Assembly (NCBI GenBank): GCA_000720845.1
Contig: JODU01000006.1
Coordinates: forward strand, 186,001-250,000
Length of the DNA: 64,000 nt
Direction: 5' to 3'
From: Kitasatospora aureofaciens
Lineage (GTDB): Bacteria; Actinomycetota; Actinomycetes; Streptomycetales; Streptomycetaceae
Below are positions 35,061 to 45,373 of this stretch, piece by piece (the stretch's first letter is position 1; every line of letters starts with the position of its first letter). The notes under the pieces were generated by a model. That model was given only the letters and a program-made list of their open reading frames with translations, had not been told where the DNA came from and did not search any database. Position numbers and translations under genes: made by a program.

Positions 35061-35096
35061 ACCGGGAACACCGGAAATTACCGGAAAAACCGGAAA
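35061..35096. promoter_or_regulatory. Tandem ACCGGAAA repeats upstream of the MMPL gene
   Basis: ACCGGGAA (35061) and ACCGGAAA at 35070, 35080 and 35089 recur every 9-10 bp, about one DNA turn, just upstream of the transporter gene. Helical phasing suggests cooperative binding of a regulator on one face of the DNA. No regulator gene is adjacent. Confidence 0.6.
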
Positions 35097-35205
35097 CGGT
35101 CGTCCATGGTGCGAACGGCCCGCAAAGAACGCATGAGCAATGCGGAATCACTCTTGCAGCCAGAAGTGATCCTTTGCGGACTTAGTGGTCTTATTCACAA
35201 CAACG

Positions 35206-35247
35206 GCCCTGGGGGGACGCGCCACGGTCGGCGCGTCCCCCCAGGGC
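35206..35247 (-). terminator. Terminator of the gat operon
   Basis: A perfect 18-bp stem (35206-35223 with 35230-35247) with a 6-base loop lies 26 bp after the gatB stop. Confidence 0.85.
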
Positions 35248-35273
35248 TCACGGGTGTTCGGGAGTCGCGGGTC

Positions 35274-36788
35274 TCAGCCCTCGGACACGCCCAGCTTCTC
35301 CAGGATCAGCTCCTTGACGCGGGCCGCGTCCGCCTGACCCCGGGTCGCCTTCATGACCGCGCCGACCAGGGCACCGGCCGCGGCCACCTTGCCGCCGCGG
35401 ATCTTGTCCGCGACGCCCGGGTTGCCGGCGATGGCCTCGTCGACGGCGGCGGTCAGCGCGCCCTCGTCGGAGACGACCTTCAGGCCGCGCTTGTCCACGA
35501 CCTCGTCCGGCGTACCCTCACCGGCGAGCACGCCCAGGATGACCTGGCGGGCCAGCTTGTCGTTCAGCTCGCCCTTCGTGACCAGTTCGGCGACGCGGGC
35601 GACCTGGACCGGCGTGATCGCCAGCTCGTCCAGCGCCTTGCCCGACTCGTTGGCGCTGCGGGCCAGTTCGCCCATCCACCACTTGCGGGCGGAGGCGGCG
35701 TCGGCACCGGCGTCGATCGTGGCGACGATCGGGTCGAGGGCTCCGGCGTTGAGGATGGACTGCATGTCGTTGCCGGAGATGCCCCACTCCTCGCGGAGCC
35801 GGTTGCGGCGCACCAGCGGCAGCTCGGGCAGCGCGGACCGGATCTCCTCGACCCACTCGCGCGAGGGGGCCACGGGCACCAGGTCGGGCTCGGGGAAGTA
35901 CCGGTAGTCCTCGGCCTCCTCCTTCACCCGGCCGGAGGTGGTGGACCCCGTGTCCTCGTGGAAGTGGCGGGTCTCCTGGATGATCGTGCCGCCGCCGTTC
36001 AGCACGGCGGCGTGCCGCTGGATCTCGAAGCGGGCGGCACGCTCGACGGAGCGCAGCGAGTTGACGTTCTTGGTCTCGCTGCGGGTGCCGAACTTCTCCC
36101 GGCCGTGCGGGCGCAGCGACAGGTTCACGTCGCAGCGCATCTGGCCCATCTCCATGCGGGCCTCGGACACGCCGAGGGCACGGATGAGTTCGCGCAGCTC
36201 GCGGACGTACGCCCGCGCGACCTCGGGGGCCCGCTCGCCGGCTCCCTCGATCGGCTTGGTGACGATCTCGATGAGCGGGATGCCGGCGCGGTTGTAGTCG
36301 AGGAGGGAGTGCGAGGCGCCGTGGATACGGCCCGTGGCACCGCCGACGTGCAGCGACTTGCCGGTGTCCTCCTCCATGTGGGCGCGCTCGATCTGGACGC
36401 GGAAGGTCTCCCCGTCCTCCAGCTGCACGTCGAGGTAGCCGTCGAAGGCGATCGGCTCGTCGTACTGGGAGGTCTGGAAGTTCTTCGGCATGTCCGGATA
36501 GAAGTAGTTCTTCCGGGCGAAGCGGCACCACTCGGCGATCTCGCAGTTCAGCGCGAGACCGATCCTGATCGCCGACTCGACGCCGGTCGCGTTGACGACC
36601 GGGAGCGCGCCGGGCATGCCGAGGCAGACGGGGCAGGTCTGGGTGTTGGGGTCGGCACCGAGCGCGGTCGAACAGCCGCAGAACATCTTGGTGTGGGTGC
36701 CGAGTTCGACATGGACCTCAAGGCCCATGACGGGGTCGTACGACGCGAGTGCGTCCTCGTACGACACCAGGTCGGTCGTGGTGGTCAC
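35274..36788 (-). CDS. gatB: Aspartyl/glutamyl-tRNA(Asn/Gln) amidotransferase subunit B
   Basis: The 504-residue protein is GatB: N-terminal kinase-like domain with GLEVHVELGTHTKMFCGC, the zinc cysteines of CPVCLGMPGALPVVN, RKNYFYPDMPKNFQTSQYD, LLDYNRAGIPLIEIVT, and the C-terminal YqeY-like tail domain. With GatA and GatC it converts Glu-tRNA(Gln) to Gln-tRNA(Gln), and in many bacteria Asp-tRNA(Asn) to Asn-tRNA(Asn), GatB activating the acyl group with ATP. Last gene of the gat operon, 15 bp after an unusual 79-residue insert gene. Confidence 0.96.
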   Translation of the reverse strand: MTTTTDLVSYEDALASYDPVMGLEVHVELGTHTKMFCGCSTALGADPNTQTCPVCLGMPGALPVVNATGVESAIRIGLALNCEIAEWCRFARKNYFYPDMPKNFQTSQYDEPIAFDGYLDVQLEDGETFRVQIERAHMEEDTGKSLHVGGATGRIHGASHSLLDYNRAGIPLIEIVTKPIEGAGERAPEVARAYVRELRELIRALGVSEARMEMGQMRCDVNLSLRPHGREKFGTRSETKNVNSLRSVERAARFEIQRHAAVLNGGGTIIQETRHFHEDTGSTTSGRVKEEAEDYRYFPEPDLVPVAPSREWVEEIRSALPELPLVRRNRLREEWGISGNDMQSILNAGALDPIVATIDAGADAASARKWWMGELARSANESGKALDELAITPVQVARVAELVTKGELNDKLARQVILGVLAGEGTPDEVVDKRGLKVVSDEGALTAAVDEAIAGNPGVADKIRGGKVAAAGALVGAVMKATRGQADAARVKELILEKLGVSEG

Positions 36789-36803
36789 GGTGAAACTTCC
36801 CTC

Positions 36804-37039
36804 TCAGCCCAGCAGGACGTCGTCGTCGCCGAGACGCTTCAGCTCGCGGTACAGGATGGCGAGGTTGGTGACGACGGCGGCGCCGGTGACGACGGCGTCG
36901 AGCAGTCGCAGCGTGTCGCTCTCGCCCCGGGCCTTCTTGATCTGCTTGTAGACCCCGACGGCGCCGAACGCCGACGTGGCCATCGAGACGTACAGACCGG
37001 ACTTGGACTTCTTGAAGCCCTTGGCCTTGGTCAGTGCAC

Positions 37040-37043
<4 letters not shown>
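36804..37043 (-). CDS. Uncharacterised 79-aa protein between gatA and gatB
   Basis: The GTG start overlaps the gatA stop (GTGA) and GGAGG lies 10 bases upstream, so it is translationally coupled to gatA. The protein is basic at the start (ALTKAKGFKKSKSG), with hydrophobic stretches at about 18-32 (YVSMATSAFGAVGVY) and 48-65 (LLDAVVTGAAVVTNLAILY) separated by KQIKKARGESD, and ends REL KRLGDDDVLLG. It may be a small membrane or membrane-surface protein. No family is recognised. Its place inside the gat operon is notable. Confidence 0.78.
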
Positions 37044-38533
<1,490 letters not shown>

Positions 38534-38538
38534 GGCGG

Positions 38539-38835
38539 TTACTCCTCCCCCAGGATCTGCGGCACCTTGAAACGCTGCTGCTCCTGGGCCGGGGCGCCGG
38601 ACAGCGCCTGCTCGGGCGTGAGCGACGGACGGACCTCGTCCGGCCGCATGACGTTCGTCAGCGGGAGCGGGTGCGAGGTCGGCGGTACGTCTTGGTCGGC
38701 GACCTCGCTGACGCGGGCGACCGCGCCGATGATGTCGTCCAGCTGTCCCGCGAAGTGCTCGAGCTCTTCGGGCTTCAGCTCCAGACGCGCCAGCCGGGCG
38801 AGGTGGGCGACCTCCTCGCGCGTGATGCCAGGCAT
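38539..38835 (-). CDS. gatC: Aspartyl/glutamyl-tRNA(Asn/Gln) amidotransferase subunit C
   Basis: The 98-residue protein is GatC, with the conserved start REEVAHLARLARLELKPEEL and the DQDVPPTSHPLPLTNVMRPD loop. GatC wraps around GatA and GatB and is needed for assembly of the complex. The ATG at 38835 begins the operon; a TAGGAT -10-like box lies about 95 bases upstream on the minus strand. Confidence 0.95.
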   Translation of the reverse strand: MPGITREEVAHLARLARLELKPEELEHFAGQLDDIIGAVARVSEVADQDVPPTSHPLPLTNVMRPDEVRPSLTPEQALSGAPAQEQQRFKVPQILGEE

Positions 38836-38953
38836 GCAGCGTTCCTCTGGGTGAGTGTGTGGTCGGGGCACATCGGCCGGGGCAGGGTGCTCGTCCCGGC
38901 CGATTCGGCCCAGTGGGTGTGGACCAATCCTATGGGGCCGGGCCCCGTGGCCG

Positions 38954-39472
38954 TTAAACGGTTTCCCCCGGGGCGGCTCCGCGGCGCCGCGCGTCCCATG
39001 CGGTACTGCGCAGGAAGTGGTTGTCGTAGAGCTCCTGGACCTCCAGCAGGCTCTCCCGGGTGGCCTCGCCGAGGGCGATGCGCTGGAGGTGGCGGAAGTA
39101 CTCGAAGCGCTCGACGCCCGGCGTGATGACGATGAGCAGGTCCGCGTCGGCGCCCGGCACGGCGGCGAAGGCGTGCGGCTTGCCGGGCGGGACGACGACG
39201 AGGTCGCCGGGGCCCGCGGTGAGGACCTCGTCGCCGGAGAGGACGTCGGCGGCGCCGTCGAGCAGGAAGAACATCTCGGCGGAGTTGTCGTGCCAGTGCG
39301 GCGCGGCGCCGTCGGCGCCCGCGGTGAGGGTGACGCGCTGGGTGGACAGGGCGCCGCCGGTGGCGCTGCTGTCGGCCAGCAGGCGCACGGTGGTGGGCGC
39401 GCGGCCGACGACTTCGGCCTCGGCCGCGCGGACGACCACGGACTCGTCGAACTTGGGAACGAACAGCGACAT
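38954..39472 (-). CDS. Cupin-domain protein
   Basis: The 172-residue protein is a single-domain cupin. Motif 1 is HWHDNSAEMFFLLDG (two His and a Glu as metal ligands) and motif 2 is GDLVVVPPGKPHAF. The C-terminal third is helical (FEYFRHLQRIALGEATRE). Cupins of this size act as metal-dependent dioxygenases, isomerases or sugar-binding sensors; the substrate is not evident. It lies 70 bp after the DUF4267 membrane gene and before gatC on the same strand. Confidence 0.85.
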   Translation of the reverse strand: MSLFVPKFDESVVVRAAEAEVVGRAPTTVRLLADSSATGGALSTQRVTLTAGADGAAPHWHDNSAEMFFLLDGAADVLSGDEVLTAGPGDLVVVPPGKPHAFAAVPGADADLLIVITPGVERFEYFRHLQRIALGEATRESLLEVQELYDNHFLRSTAWDARRRGAAPGETV

Positions 39473-39542
39473 TCTCGAACCTCCTGAGGCGGAACGGCGG
39501 TACGGCGGACGGGTGGCTGGACGGACGGGCCGTACCGGGCGC

Positions 39543-39914
39543 TCAGACCGCGAAGAGCAGACCGGCACTGATCAGTAGGACGACCGCGGTGGCGAAGTGG
39601 ATCCCGAAGGCCACCGCTTTCGTACCCCCGTGGCGCAGCACTATGAGCGTGTCGGCGAGCGGCACGAGGGCGACGCAGAGCATGAACCACGCCTCCGGGC
39701 GGGCGCCGGCGAAGGCCAGGAGCGCCAGTCCCACCACGCCGAACGTGCCGTCTCTGACGCCCTTGATCGTCAGGTAGGCACCGGCGTCGCCACCGGGGTC
39801 GGCCGGGACGCCGTAACCGGCGGCGGACGGGCCGGGCTGGAACAGGAAGCGGTACCCGAGGAACAGGCAGAACAGGTTGAGCACGATGGCCAGGGTGTAC
39901 GCGGCGACGGTCAC
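39543..39914 (-). CDS. DUF4267-family membrane protein
   Basis: The 123-residue protein has four predicted helices (AYTLAIVLNLFCLFLGYRFL, a middle pair, and AVVLLISAGLLFAV) with the intervening YLTIKGVRDGTFGVVGL motif typical of DUF4267. Function is unknown. It is divergent from a TetR gene whose operator-like sites lie between them, so it is probably that regulator's target together with the cupin gene downstream. Confidence 0.82.
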   Translation of the reverse strand: MTVAAYTLAIVLNLFCLFLGYRFLFQPGPSAAGYGVPADPGGDAGAYLTIKGVRDGTFGVVGLALLAFAGARPEAWFMLCVALVPLADTLIVLRHGGTKAVAFGIHFATAVVLLISAGLLFAV

Positions 39915-39926
39915 GACGACTCCTTG

Positions 39927-39989
39927 CTAGCAGCGCTAGGGACAGGAATGACGCTAGCAGAGCATCGGCAGGATGGCTAGCGTTGCTAG
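39927..39989. promoter_or_regulatory. TetR operator sites between the DUF4267 and TetR genes
   Basis: CTAGCAGCGCTAG (39927-39939) and CTAGCGTTGCTAG (39977-39989) are near-palindromes of the same type, with a partial third copy (GCTAGCAGAGC, 39953) between them. They cover both promoters and are likely bound by the adjacent TetR protein. Confidence 0.75.
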
Positions 39990-39999
39990 AATCGCGGTC

Positions 40000-40590
40000 A
40001 TGACGATCCAGACGCGCCGGGAGCGCGAACGAGCGGAACGCGAGCGGCTGATCGTGACGGCCGCGCGGGACCTGGCCGAGGCAGAGGGCTGGGACGCGGT
40101 CACCACCCGCCGGCTGGCCGCCGAGATCGAGTACAGCCAGCCGGTCCTGTACAGCCACTTCAAGGGCAAGGGCGCGATCATGGCGGCGGTCGCGGTACGG
40201 GGCTGCGAGGAGCTGGCGGCGGACCTGCGGGCGTCGGCCGCGGCGGCCGGGGGCGCGCACGGGAGGTCGGCGGCGGTCGGCCGGGCGTACACGGACTTCG
40301 GACGGCGTCGGCCCGCGCTCTACGACGCGATGTTCACGCACCTGGTGGACCTGCCGTTCGCCACGCCCGAGGCCCCGGCACCGCTCCAGGAGGCGTTCGG
40401 CGAACTGCTGTGCGCCGTGGAACCCTTCGTGGCCGAGGGCGAGGACCCGGCGCTGCTCACGGAGACGTTCTGGGCGGGTCTGCACGGACTGGTGACCCTG
40501 ACGCGCAGCGGCCGACTGCCCCAGGAGGCCCACGACCACCGGCTCGCCCTGCTGATCGACCGGTTCGCACCACAGACCGGGACAGGCTGA
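40000..40590 (+). CDS. TetR-family transcriptional regulator
   Basis: A 196-residue TetR protein with its helix-turn-helix at about residues 17-60 (TAARDLAEAEGWDAVTTRRL, then SQPVLYSHFKGKGA) and a C-terminal domain of the TetR_C_25/WHG type. The ATG at 40000 is chosen because in-frame sequence before it lies inside the operator sites. It probably represses itself and the divergent DUF4267-cupin genes. Ligand unknown. Confidence 0.9.
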   Translation: MTIQTRRERERAERERLIVTAARDLAEAEGWDAVTTRRLAAEIEYSQPVLYSHFKGKGAIMAAVAVRGCEELAADLRASAAAAGGAHGRSAAVGRAYTDFGRRRPALYDAMFTHLVDLPFATPEAPAPLQEAFGELLCAVEPFVAEGEDPALLTETFWAGLHGLVTLTRSGRLPQEAHDHRLALLIDRFAPQTGTG

Positions 40591-40613
40591 GCAGACAACA
40601 CAACACGGGTCGA

Positions 40614-40647
40614 CGGCGTGCCGCGGTCGGCGGCGTGCCGCGGTCGG
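40614..40647. repeat. 17-bp tandem duplication
   Basis: CGGCGTGCCGCGGTCGG occurs twice head to tail (40614-40630, 40631-40647) in the short gap between the converging TetR and RmdB-like genes, followed by an eight-base G run. A recent slippage product is likely. Confidence 0.8.
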
Positions 40648-40664
40648 CGGGGGGGGTGGTCAGG

Positions 40665-42893
40665 TCACTCGTCGCTCGCTGCCGCGGGCAGTGCGGCGGC
40701 GGCTCGGACCCAGCCGCGGGAGCCGCGGGCGAGCAGCCAGGCGGTGGTCTCCTCCGGCGGCATCGCGGCGGCGACCAGCCAGCCCTGTACGGCGTCGCAG
40801 CCGAGGTCCCGCAGACGCTCCCAGGTCTCGTCGTCCTCCACGCCCTCGGCGACGACGAGCAGGCCGAGCGAGTGGGCGAGGTCGACGGTGCAGCGCACGA
40901 TCTCGGCGTCCTCGTTGTCGATGGCCAGCCGGGCCACGAACGAGCGGTCGATCTTCAGCTCGCTGACGGGGAGCCTGCGCAGGTGGACGAGGGAGGAGTA
41001 GCCGGTGCCGAAGTCGTCCAGGGACATCTTGACGCCGTGTCCGGTCAGCGCGTTGAGGGTGTCGGCCGCACGCTGCGGGTCCTCCAGGAGGACGTGCTCG
41101 GTGATCTCGAGTTGGAGCGCTCCCGCGGGGACGCCGTGCCGGGCGAGCCGGGCGGCCACCGAGCCCGCGAAGCCGGGGGTGTGGACGTCGCGGGGCGAGA
41201 CGTTGACCGCGACCGGCACGAACAGCCCCTGGGCACGCCACCGGGCGACCTGGCCCAGCGCCGTCTCCAGTACGTACTCGGTGAGGTGGGGCATCAGCCC
41301 GGAGGACTCGGCGATGGCTATGAACTCGTCCGGCGGCACCTTGCCCCGCTCGGGGTGCACCCAGCGCACCAGGGCCTCCAGGCCCGCCACCTGCCCGTCG
41401 AAGCGGACCTTGGGCTGGTAGTGCAGCTGGACCTCGTGGGCGTCCAGGGCCCGGCGCAGGTCGCCGAGGAGGCCGAGCCGGTCGGGGGTGTTGGAGTCCC
41501 GCTTGGACTCGTAGACCTCCACGCCGGTGCGGTCCCGCTTCGCCTGGTACATCGCCACGTCGGCGCGGCGCAGCAGGCCCTCGGCGTCCAGCGCGTGGTC
41601 GGGGAAGACGGCGACGCCGGCGCTGGCCTCCAGGACCAGGGTGAGCCCGTCCAGGTCCATCGGGGAACTCAGCTCGGCCACCAGGCCCCGGGCGATCCGG
41701 GTCGCCGACGTGGTGGAGTCGGCGACGGGCAGTAAGACGGCGAACTCGTCACCGCCGAGCCGCGCGGCCTCCGCCCCGCGCGGCAGGGCCTGCCGCAGCC
41801 GGTCGGCGGTCTGGAGCAGCAGCCGGTCGCCGGCGAGGTGCCCGAGCGTGTCGTTGACCGACCGGAAACGGTCGAGGTCGATCAGCATCAGGGCGGCGCG
41901 GGCGCCGATGCGCTCGGCGTCGTCCAGCGCGGTCCAGGTGCGCTCCAGAAGCCACTGCCGGTTGGGCAGGCCGGTGAGCGGGTCGCGCAGCTGCTCCTCG
42001 GCGCGGGCGCGGGCGATCCACAGTGTGGAGTCGAGGGCGATGAGCGGGATGGCGAACAGCGGCAGCAGCAGCGGCTTGGCGACGGCGACGACGCAGATCA
42101 GCGGGGCGATGCCGAGCAGGGCGATGGCGAGCAGACCGTGTCTGACCAGGGCGGTGCGGGCGACGGTGGGCAGGCCGGGGCGCGGGGTCTGGAGGTACCA
42201 CAGCTGGGTGCGGGTGACGGCGAGGTAGGCGACGGCGACCAGCACCACCTCGAGAACCGCGTACAGCCCCCAGGTGTCGGGGTCCCAGGGGTGCTCCACG
42301 GACGGGACGGAGCCGCAGACGCCGAGGAGCAGGGCACCCGCGGCGATGCCGAGGATGTCCACCGCGCCGTGCAGGACGCCCTGCCGCCAGCGGCCCCGGC
42401 GGGCTATGCCGACCAGCACGACGACGGTGAGGCTGACCATGCCGGCCGGAATCCAGCCGTACAGCAGCAGGACAGCGAGGGTGAGGGCGGCGCCCGAGCC
42501 GGTGCCGCCCCACCAGCGGGAGCGGCCGAGCATGACCAGGTGGCCGACGACGATGCCGGCCAGCACGGCCAGGGACCAGCCGACGGTGCCGGCCGGGAAG
42601 AGGGCGTGTCCGTCGCTGAACGCCCGGTAGAAACCGGCGCCCAGGACGAAGGCGGCGGTCGCGACGATCGCCGCGGGCAACGCGGGCCAGGACAGGTGCC
42701 GTTCACTGTCCGGGTCGGCCGCGCCGTGGAGGTGGCCGGGGGCGCGGCCGGCGGCCTGCGGCACGCGGGTGCCCGTCGCGGGATGCGGGACGCCACCATC
42801 GCGTTGCCCGAGCCACCGGCTCACGTGCCACGCGTCCACCATGCGACGCAGGCTCAGCCGTGAGCCCGCGGCGGCGCTCTCGGTCGGTTCCAT
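40665..42893 (-). CDS. rmdB: RmdB-like membrane GGDEF-EAL protein, both motifs intact
   Basis: The 742-residue protein has about seven membrane helices (70-290), a GGDEF domain (about 300-465, motif 380-384) and an EAL domain (about 475-735). EALVRW (from 506), EITEHVLL, SLDDFGTGYSSL, KIDRSFV and AEGVE are all conserved, so phosphodiesterase activity is expected. The GGDEF motif is intact, but the inhibitory RxxD site reads RGAE. It resembles the Streptomyces RmdB enzyme, which degrades c-di-GMP and affects development. The ATG at 42893 fits the family. It differs clearly from the degenerate-EAL protein at 20.9 kb. Confidence 0.9.
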   Translation of the reverse strand: MEPTESAAAGSRLSLRRMVDAWHVSRWLGQRDGGVPHPATGTRVPQAAGRAPGHLHGAADPDSERHLSWPALPAAIVATAAFVLGAGFYRAFSDGHALFPAGTVGWSLAVLAGIVVGHLVMLGRSRWWGGTGSGAALTLAVLLLYGWIPAGMVSLTVVVLVGIARRGRWRQGVLHGAVDILGIAAGALLLGVCGSVPSVEHPWDPDTWGLYAVLEVVLVAVAYLAVTRTQLWYLQTPRPGLPTVARTALVRHGLLAIALLGIAPLICVVAVAKPLLLPLFAIPLIALDSTLWIARARAEEQLRDPLTGLPNRQWLLERTWTALDDAERIGARAALMLIDLDRFRSVNDTLGHLAGDRLLLQTADRLRQALPRGAEAARLGGDEFAVLLPVADSTTSATRIARGLVAELSSPMDLDGLTLVLEASAGVAVFPDHALDAEGLLRRADVAMYQAKRDRTGVEVYESKRDSNTPDRLGLLGDLRRALDAHEVQLHYQPKVRFDGQVAGLEALVRWVHPERGKVPPDEFIAIAESSGLMPHLTEYVLETALGQVARWRAQGLFVPVAVNVSPRDVHTPGFAGSVAARLARHGVPAGALQLEITEHVLLEDPQRAADTLNALTGHGVKMSLDDFGTGYSSLVHLRRLPVSELKIDRSFVARLAIDNEDAEIVRCTVDLAHSLGLLVVAEGVEDDETWERLRDLGCDAVQGWLVAAAMPPEETTAWLLARGSRGWVRAAAALPAAASDE

Positions 42894-42971
42894 TCCCGTC
42901 CCTCTCACAGCCGGCGGTGCCCACGCCACGCGGCCCCCGCCTCGACCACCTTCAACGGCTCCGCCTTGGAG

Positions 42972-43004
42972 ACCCCTCCCCCTGTCGCTCGGGGCAGGGG
43001 GGTG
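42972..43004 (-). terminator. Possible terminator after ligA
   Basis: ACCCCTCCCCCTG (42972) and CAGGGGGGT (42996-43004) can form an imperfect GC stem about 150 bp past the ligA stop and 80 bp before the rmdB-like start. Confidence 0.35.
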
Positions 43005-43150
43005 CCCCGACCGCAGCTGGGCACGGCGGGCGCACACCTCAACAGTAGGCCGCGGAAGGCTTCCAGGGGCACTGGTCGTCGACGGTTGCCCGAATGCCAC
43101 CCGGCCACCCGTATGCATCTGATATGCGCCGATCGGGTGGCCTTCAACCG

Positions 43151-45358
43151 CTATTCCTCAGCCGAAAGCGCGACGTCCGCCGCCGCTTCGGGTCCTTGTT
43201 CGAGCAGAACGGCGAAACCGTCCTCGTTCAGAACCGGCACTTTCAGCTGCATCGCCTTGTCGTACTTCGAACCGGGGTTGTCACCGACCACCACGAACGA
43301 CGTCTTCTTGGACACCGAACCGGTCACTTTGGCGCCCCGGCTCTGCAGGGCGTCCTTGGCGCCGTCCCGGGTGAAGTTCTCCAGGGTGCCGGTGACGACG
43401 ACGGTGAGTCCTTCGAGCGGGCGCGGTCCCTCGTCCTCCCCCGTCGAGCGGTCCTCCAGGGGGACTCCGGCCGCTTTCCACTTGCGCACGATCTCGCGGT
43501 GCCAGTCCACGGCGAACCACTCCTTGACGGCGGCGGCGATGGTGCCGCCCACGCCGTCCGTGCTCGCCAGCTCCTCCTCGGTGGCCTGCTCGATGCGGTC
43601 GATGGAGCGGAACTCCCGGGCGAGTGCCTGGGCGGCGACCGGCCCGACGTACCGGATGGAGAGGCCGTTGATGAAGCGGGCCAGCGGGCGGGTCTTGGCC
43701 TCCTCGATGTGCTGGAGCAGCGCGAGGGTGTTCTTCTTCGGCTCGCCCTCCTTGTTGGCGAAGACCGTGGCGATCTTCTCCTCGCCGGTCTTGGGGTCGC
43801 GCTTGGGCAGCCCGCTGTCGGGGTCGAGGACGTACGCCTTGATGGGCAGCAGCTTCTCGACGGTGAGGTCGAAGAGGTCGCCCTCGTCCACCAGCGGTGG
43901 CTCGGACGGCTCCAGCGGCCCGGTGAGCGCCGCCGCCACGACCCCGCCGAAGTGCTCGATGTCCAGGCACTCCCGGCCCGCGAGATAGGCGACCCGCTCG
44001 CGCAACTGGGCCGGGCAGGCGCGGGCGTTGGGGCAACGGAGGTCGATGTCGCCCTCCTTCATCGCCTTGAGCGGCGTCCCGCACTCGGGGCACTTCGCCG
44101 GCATCACGAACTCCCGCTCGCTGCCGTCCCTGAGGTCGGCCACCGGTCCGAGGATCTCCGGGATCACGTCACCGGCCTTGCGCAGCACCACGGTGTCGCC
44201 GATGAGCACCCCCTTGGCCTTGACGACCTCCTGGTTGTGCAGCGTGGCGAACTCCACCTCGCTGCCGGCCACCGTCACCGGCTCGACCTGCGCGTACGGC
44301 GTGACCCGGCCGGTGCGGCCGACGCCCACCTTGATGTCGACGAGCTTGGTGTTGACCTCCTCCGGCGCGTACTTGTAGGCGATGGCCCAGCGGGGTGCGC
44401 GGGCCGTGGAGCCGAGGCGGCCCTGGAGGCGGATCTCGTCCAGCTTGACGACGACGCCGTCGATCTCGTGCGCGACGGAGTGCCGGTTCTCGCCGTAGTG
44501 GGCGATGAAGTCCCGCACCCCGTCCAGGCCGTCGACCACCCGGTTGTGCGGGGAGGTGGGCAGGCCCCAGGTCTTCAGCAGGTCGTACGCCTGGGAGAGG
44601 CGGGTCATGCCCGAGTAGCCCTCCAGGATGCCGATGCCGTGGACCACCATGTGCAGCGGGCGGGAGGCGGTGACGCGTGGGTCCTTCTGGCGCAGCGAAC
44701 CGGCCGCGGCGTTGCGCGCGTTGGCGAAGGGCTTGTCCCCCGCCTCGTTCAACCGGGCGTTGAGCTCCTGGAACTTCTCCATCGGGAAGTAGACCTCGCC
44801 CCGGATCTCCACGAGGTCGGGGACCTTGTCGCCCGCCAGGCGCTCGGGGATCTCGGCGATGGTGCGGACGTTGGGCGTGATGTCCTCGCCGGTGCGGCCG
44901 TCACCGCGGGTGGCGGCGCGGACGAGGCGGCCGCGCTCGTAGGTGAGGTTGACGGCGAGTCCGTCGACCTTCAGCTCGCACAGGAGGTGGTACTCCTGCT
45001 CGCCCAGCTCCCGGGCGATGCGCTCGAACCAGGCGGCCAGCTCGTCGTCGTTGAAGGTGTTGTCCAGGGAGAGCATCCGCGTGGGGTGCTGCACGGCCGT
45101 GAACTCGGTCGCGTAGGCACCGGCGACCTTCTGGGTCGGGGACTGGGGGGTGCGCAGCTCCGGATGCCGCTCCTCCAGCTCCTCCAGGGTGCGCAGCAGC
45201 CGGTCGAACTCCGCGTCGCTGACGACGGGCGCGTCGTTCACGTAGTACCGGAAGCGGTGCTCCTCGATCTGCTCGGCGAGCTGCGCGTGCCGCTCCCGCG
45301 CCTCGGCGGGCACGCTCGTCGTCTCCGCCTGCTTGTCGCCCTGCTTGTCGCCGGCCAC
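43151..45358 (-). CDS. ligA: NAD-dependent DNA ligase
   Basis: The 735-residue protein is a complete LigA: Ia domain with NAD-binding residues (RFRYYVNDAPVVSDAEFD), adenylated Lys130 in CELKVDGLAV, OB fold, a four-cysteine zinc finger (CPECGTPL through CPNARACPAQ), helix-hairpin-helix repeats, and a C-terminal BRCT domain (from about 650; GLTVVVTGTLENFTRDGAK). It seals nicks in replication and repair. GTG start at 45358 with GGGAGG 8 bases upstream. It follows the MetE-like gene by 15 bp, an unusual partner. Confidence 0.97.
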   Translation of the reverse strand: MAGDKQGDKQAETTSVPAEARERHAQLAEQIEEHRFRYYVNDAPVVSDAEFDRLLRTLEELEERHPELRTPQSPTQKVAGAYATEFTAVQHPTRMLSLDNTFNDDELAAWFERIARELGEQEYHLLCELKVDGLAVNLTYERGRLVRAATRGDGRTGEDITPNVRTIAEIPERLAGDKVPDLVEIRGEVYFPMEKFQELNARLNEAGDKPFANARNAAAGSLRQKDPRVTASRPLHMVVHGIGILEGYSGMTRLSQAYDLLKTWGLPTSPHNRVVDGLDGVRDFIAHYGENRHSVAHEIDGVVVKLDEIRLQGRLGSTARAPRWAIAYKYAPEEVNTKLVDIKVGVGRTGRVTPYAQVEPVTVAGSEVEFATLHNQEVVKAKGVLIGDTVVLRKAGDVIPEILGPVADLRDGSEREFVMPAKCPECGTPLKAMKEGDIDLRCPNARACPAQLRERVAYLAGRECLDIEHFGGVVAAALTGPLEPSEPPLVDEGDLFDLTVEKLLPIKAYVLDPDSGLPKRDPKTGEEKIATVFANKEGEPKKNTLALLQHIEEAKTRPLARFINGLSIRYVGPVAAQALAREFRSIDRIEQATEEELASTDGVGGTIAAAVKEWFAVDWHREIVRKWKAAGVPLEDRSTGEDEGPRPLEGLTVVVTGTLENFTRDGAKDALQSRGAKVTGSVSKKTSFVVVGDNPGSKYDKAMQLKVPVLNEDGFAVLLEQGPEAAADVALSAEE

Positions 45359-45373
45359 CGTATGGTCCTCCCG

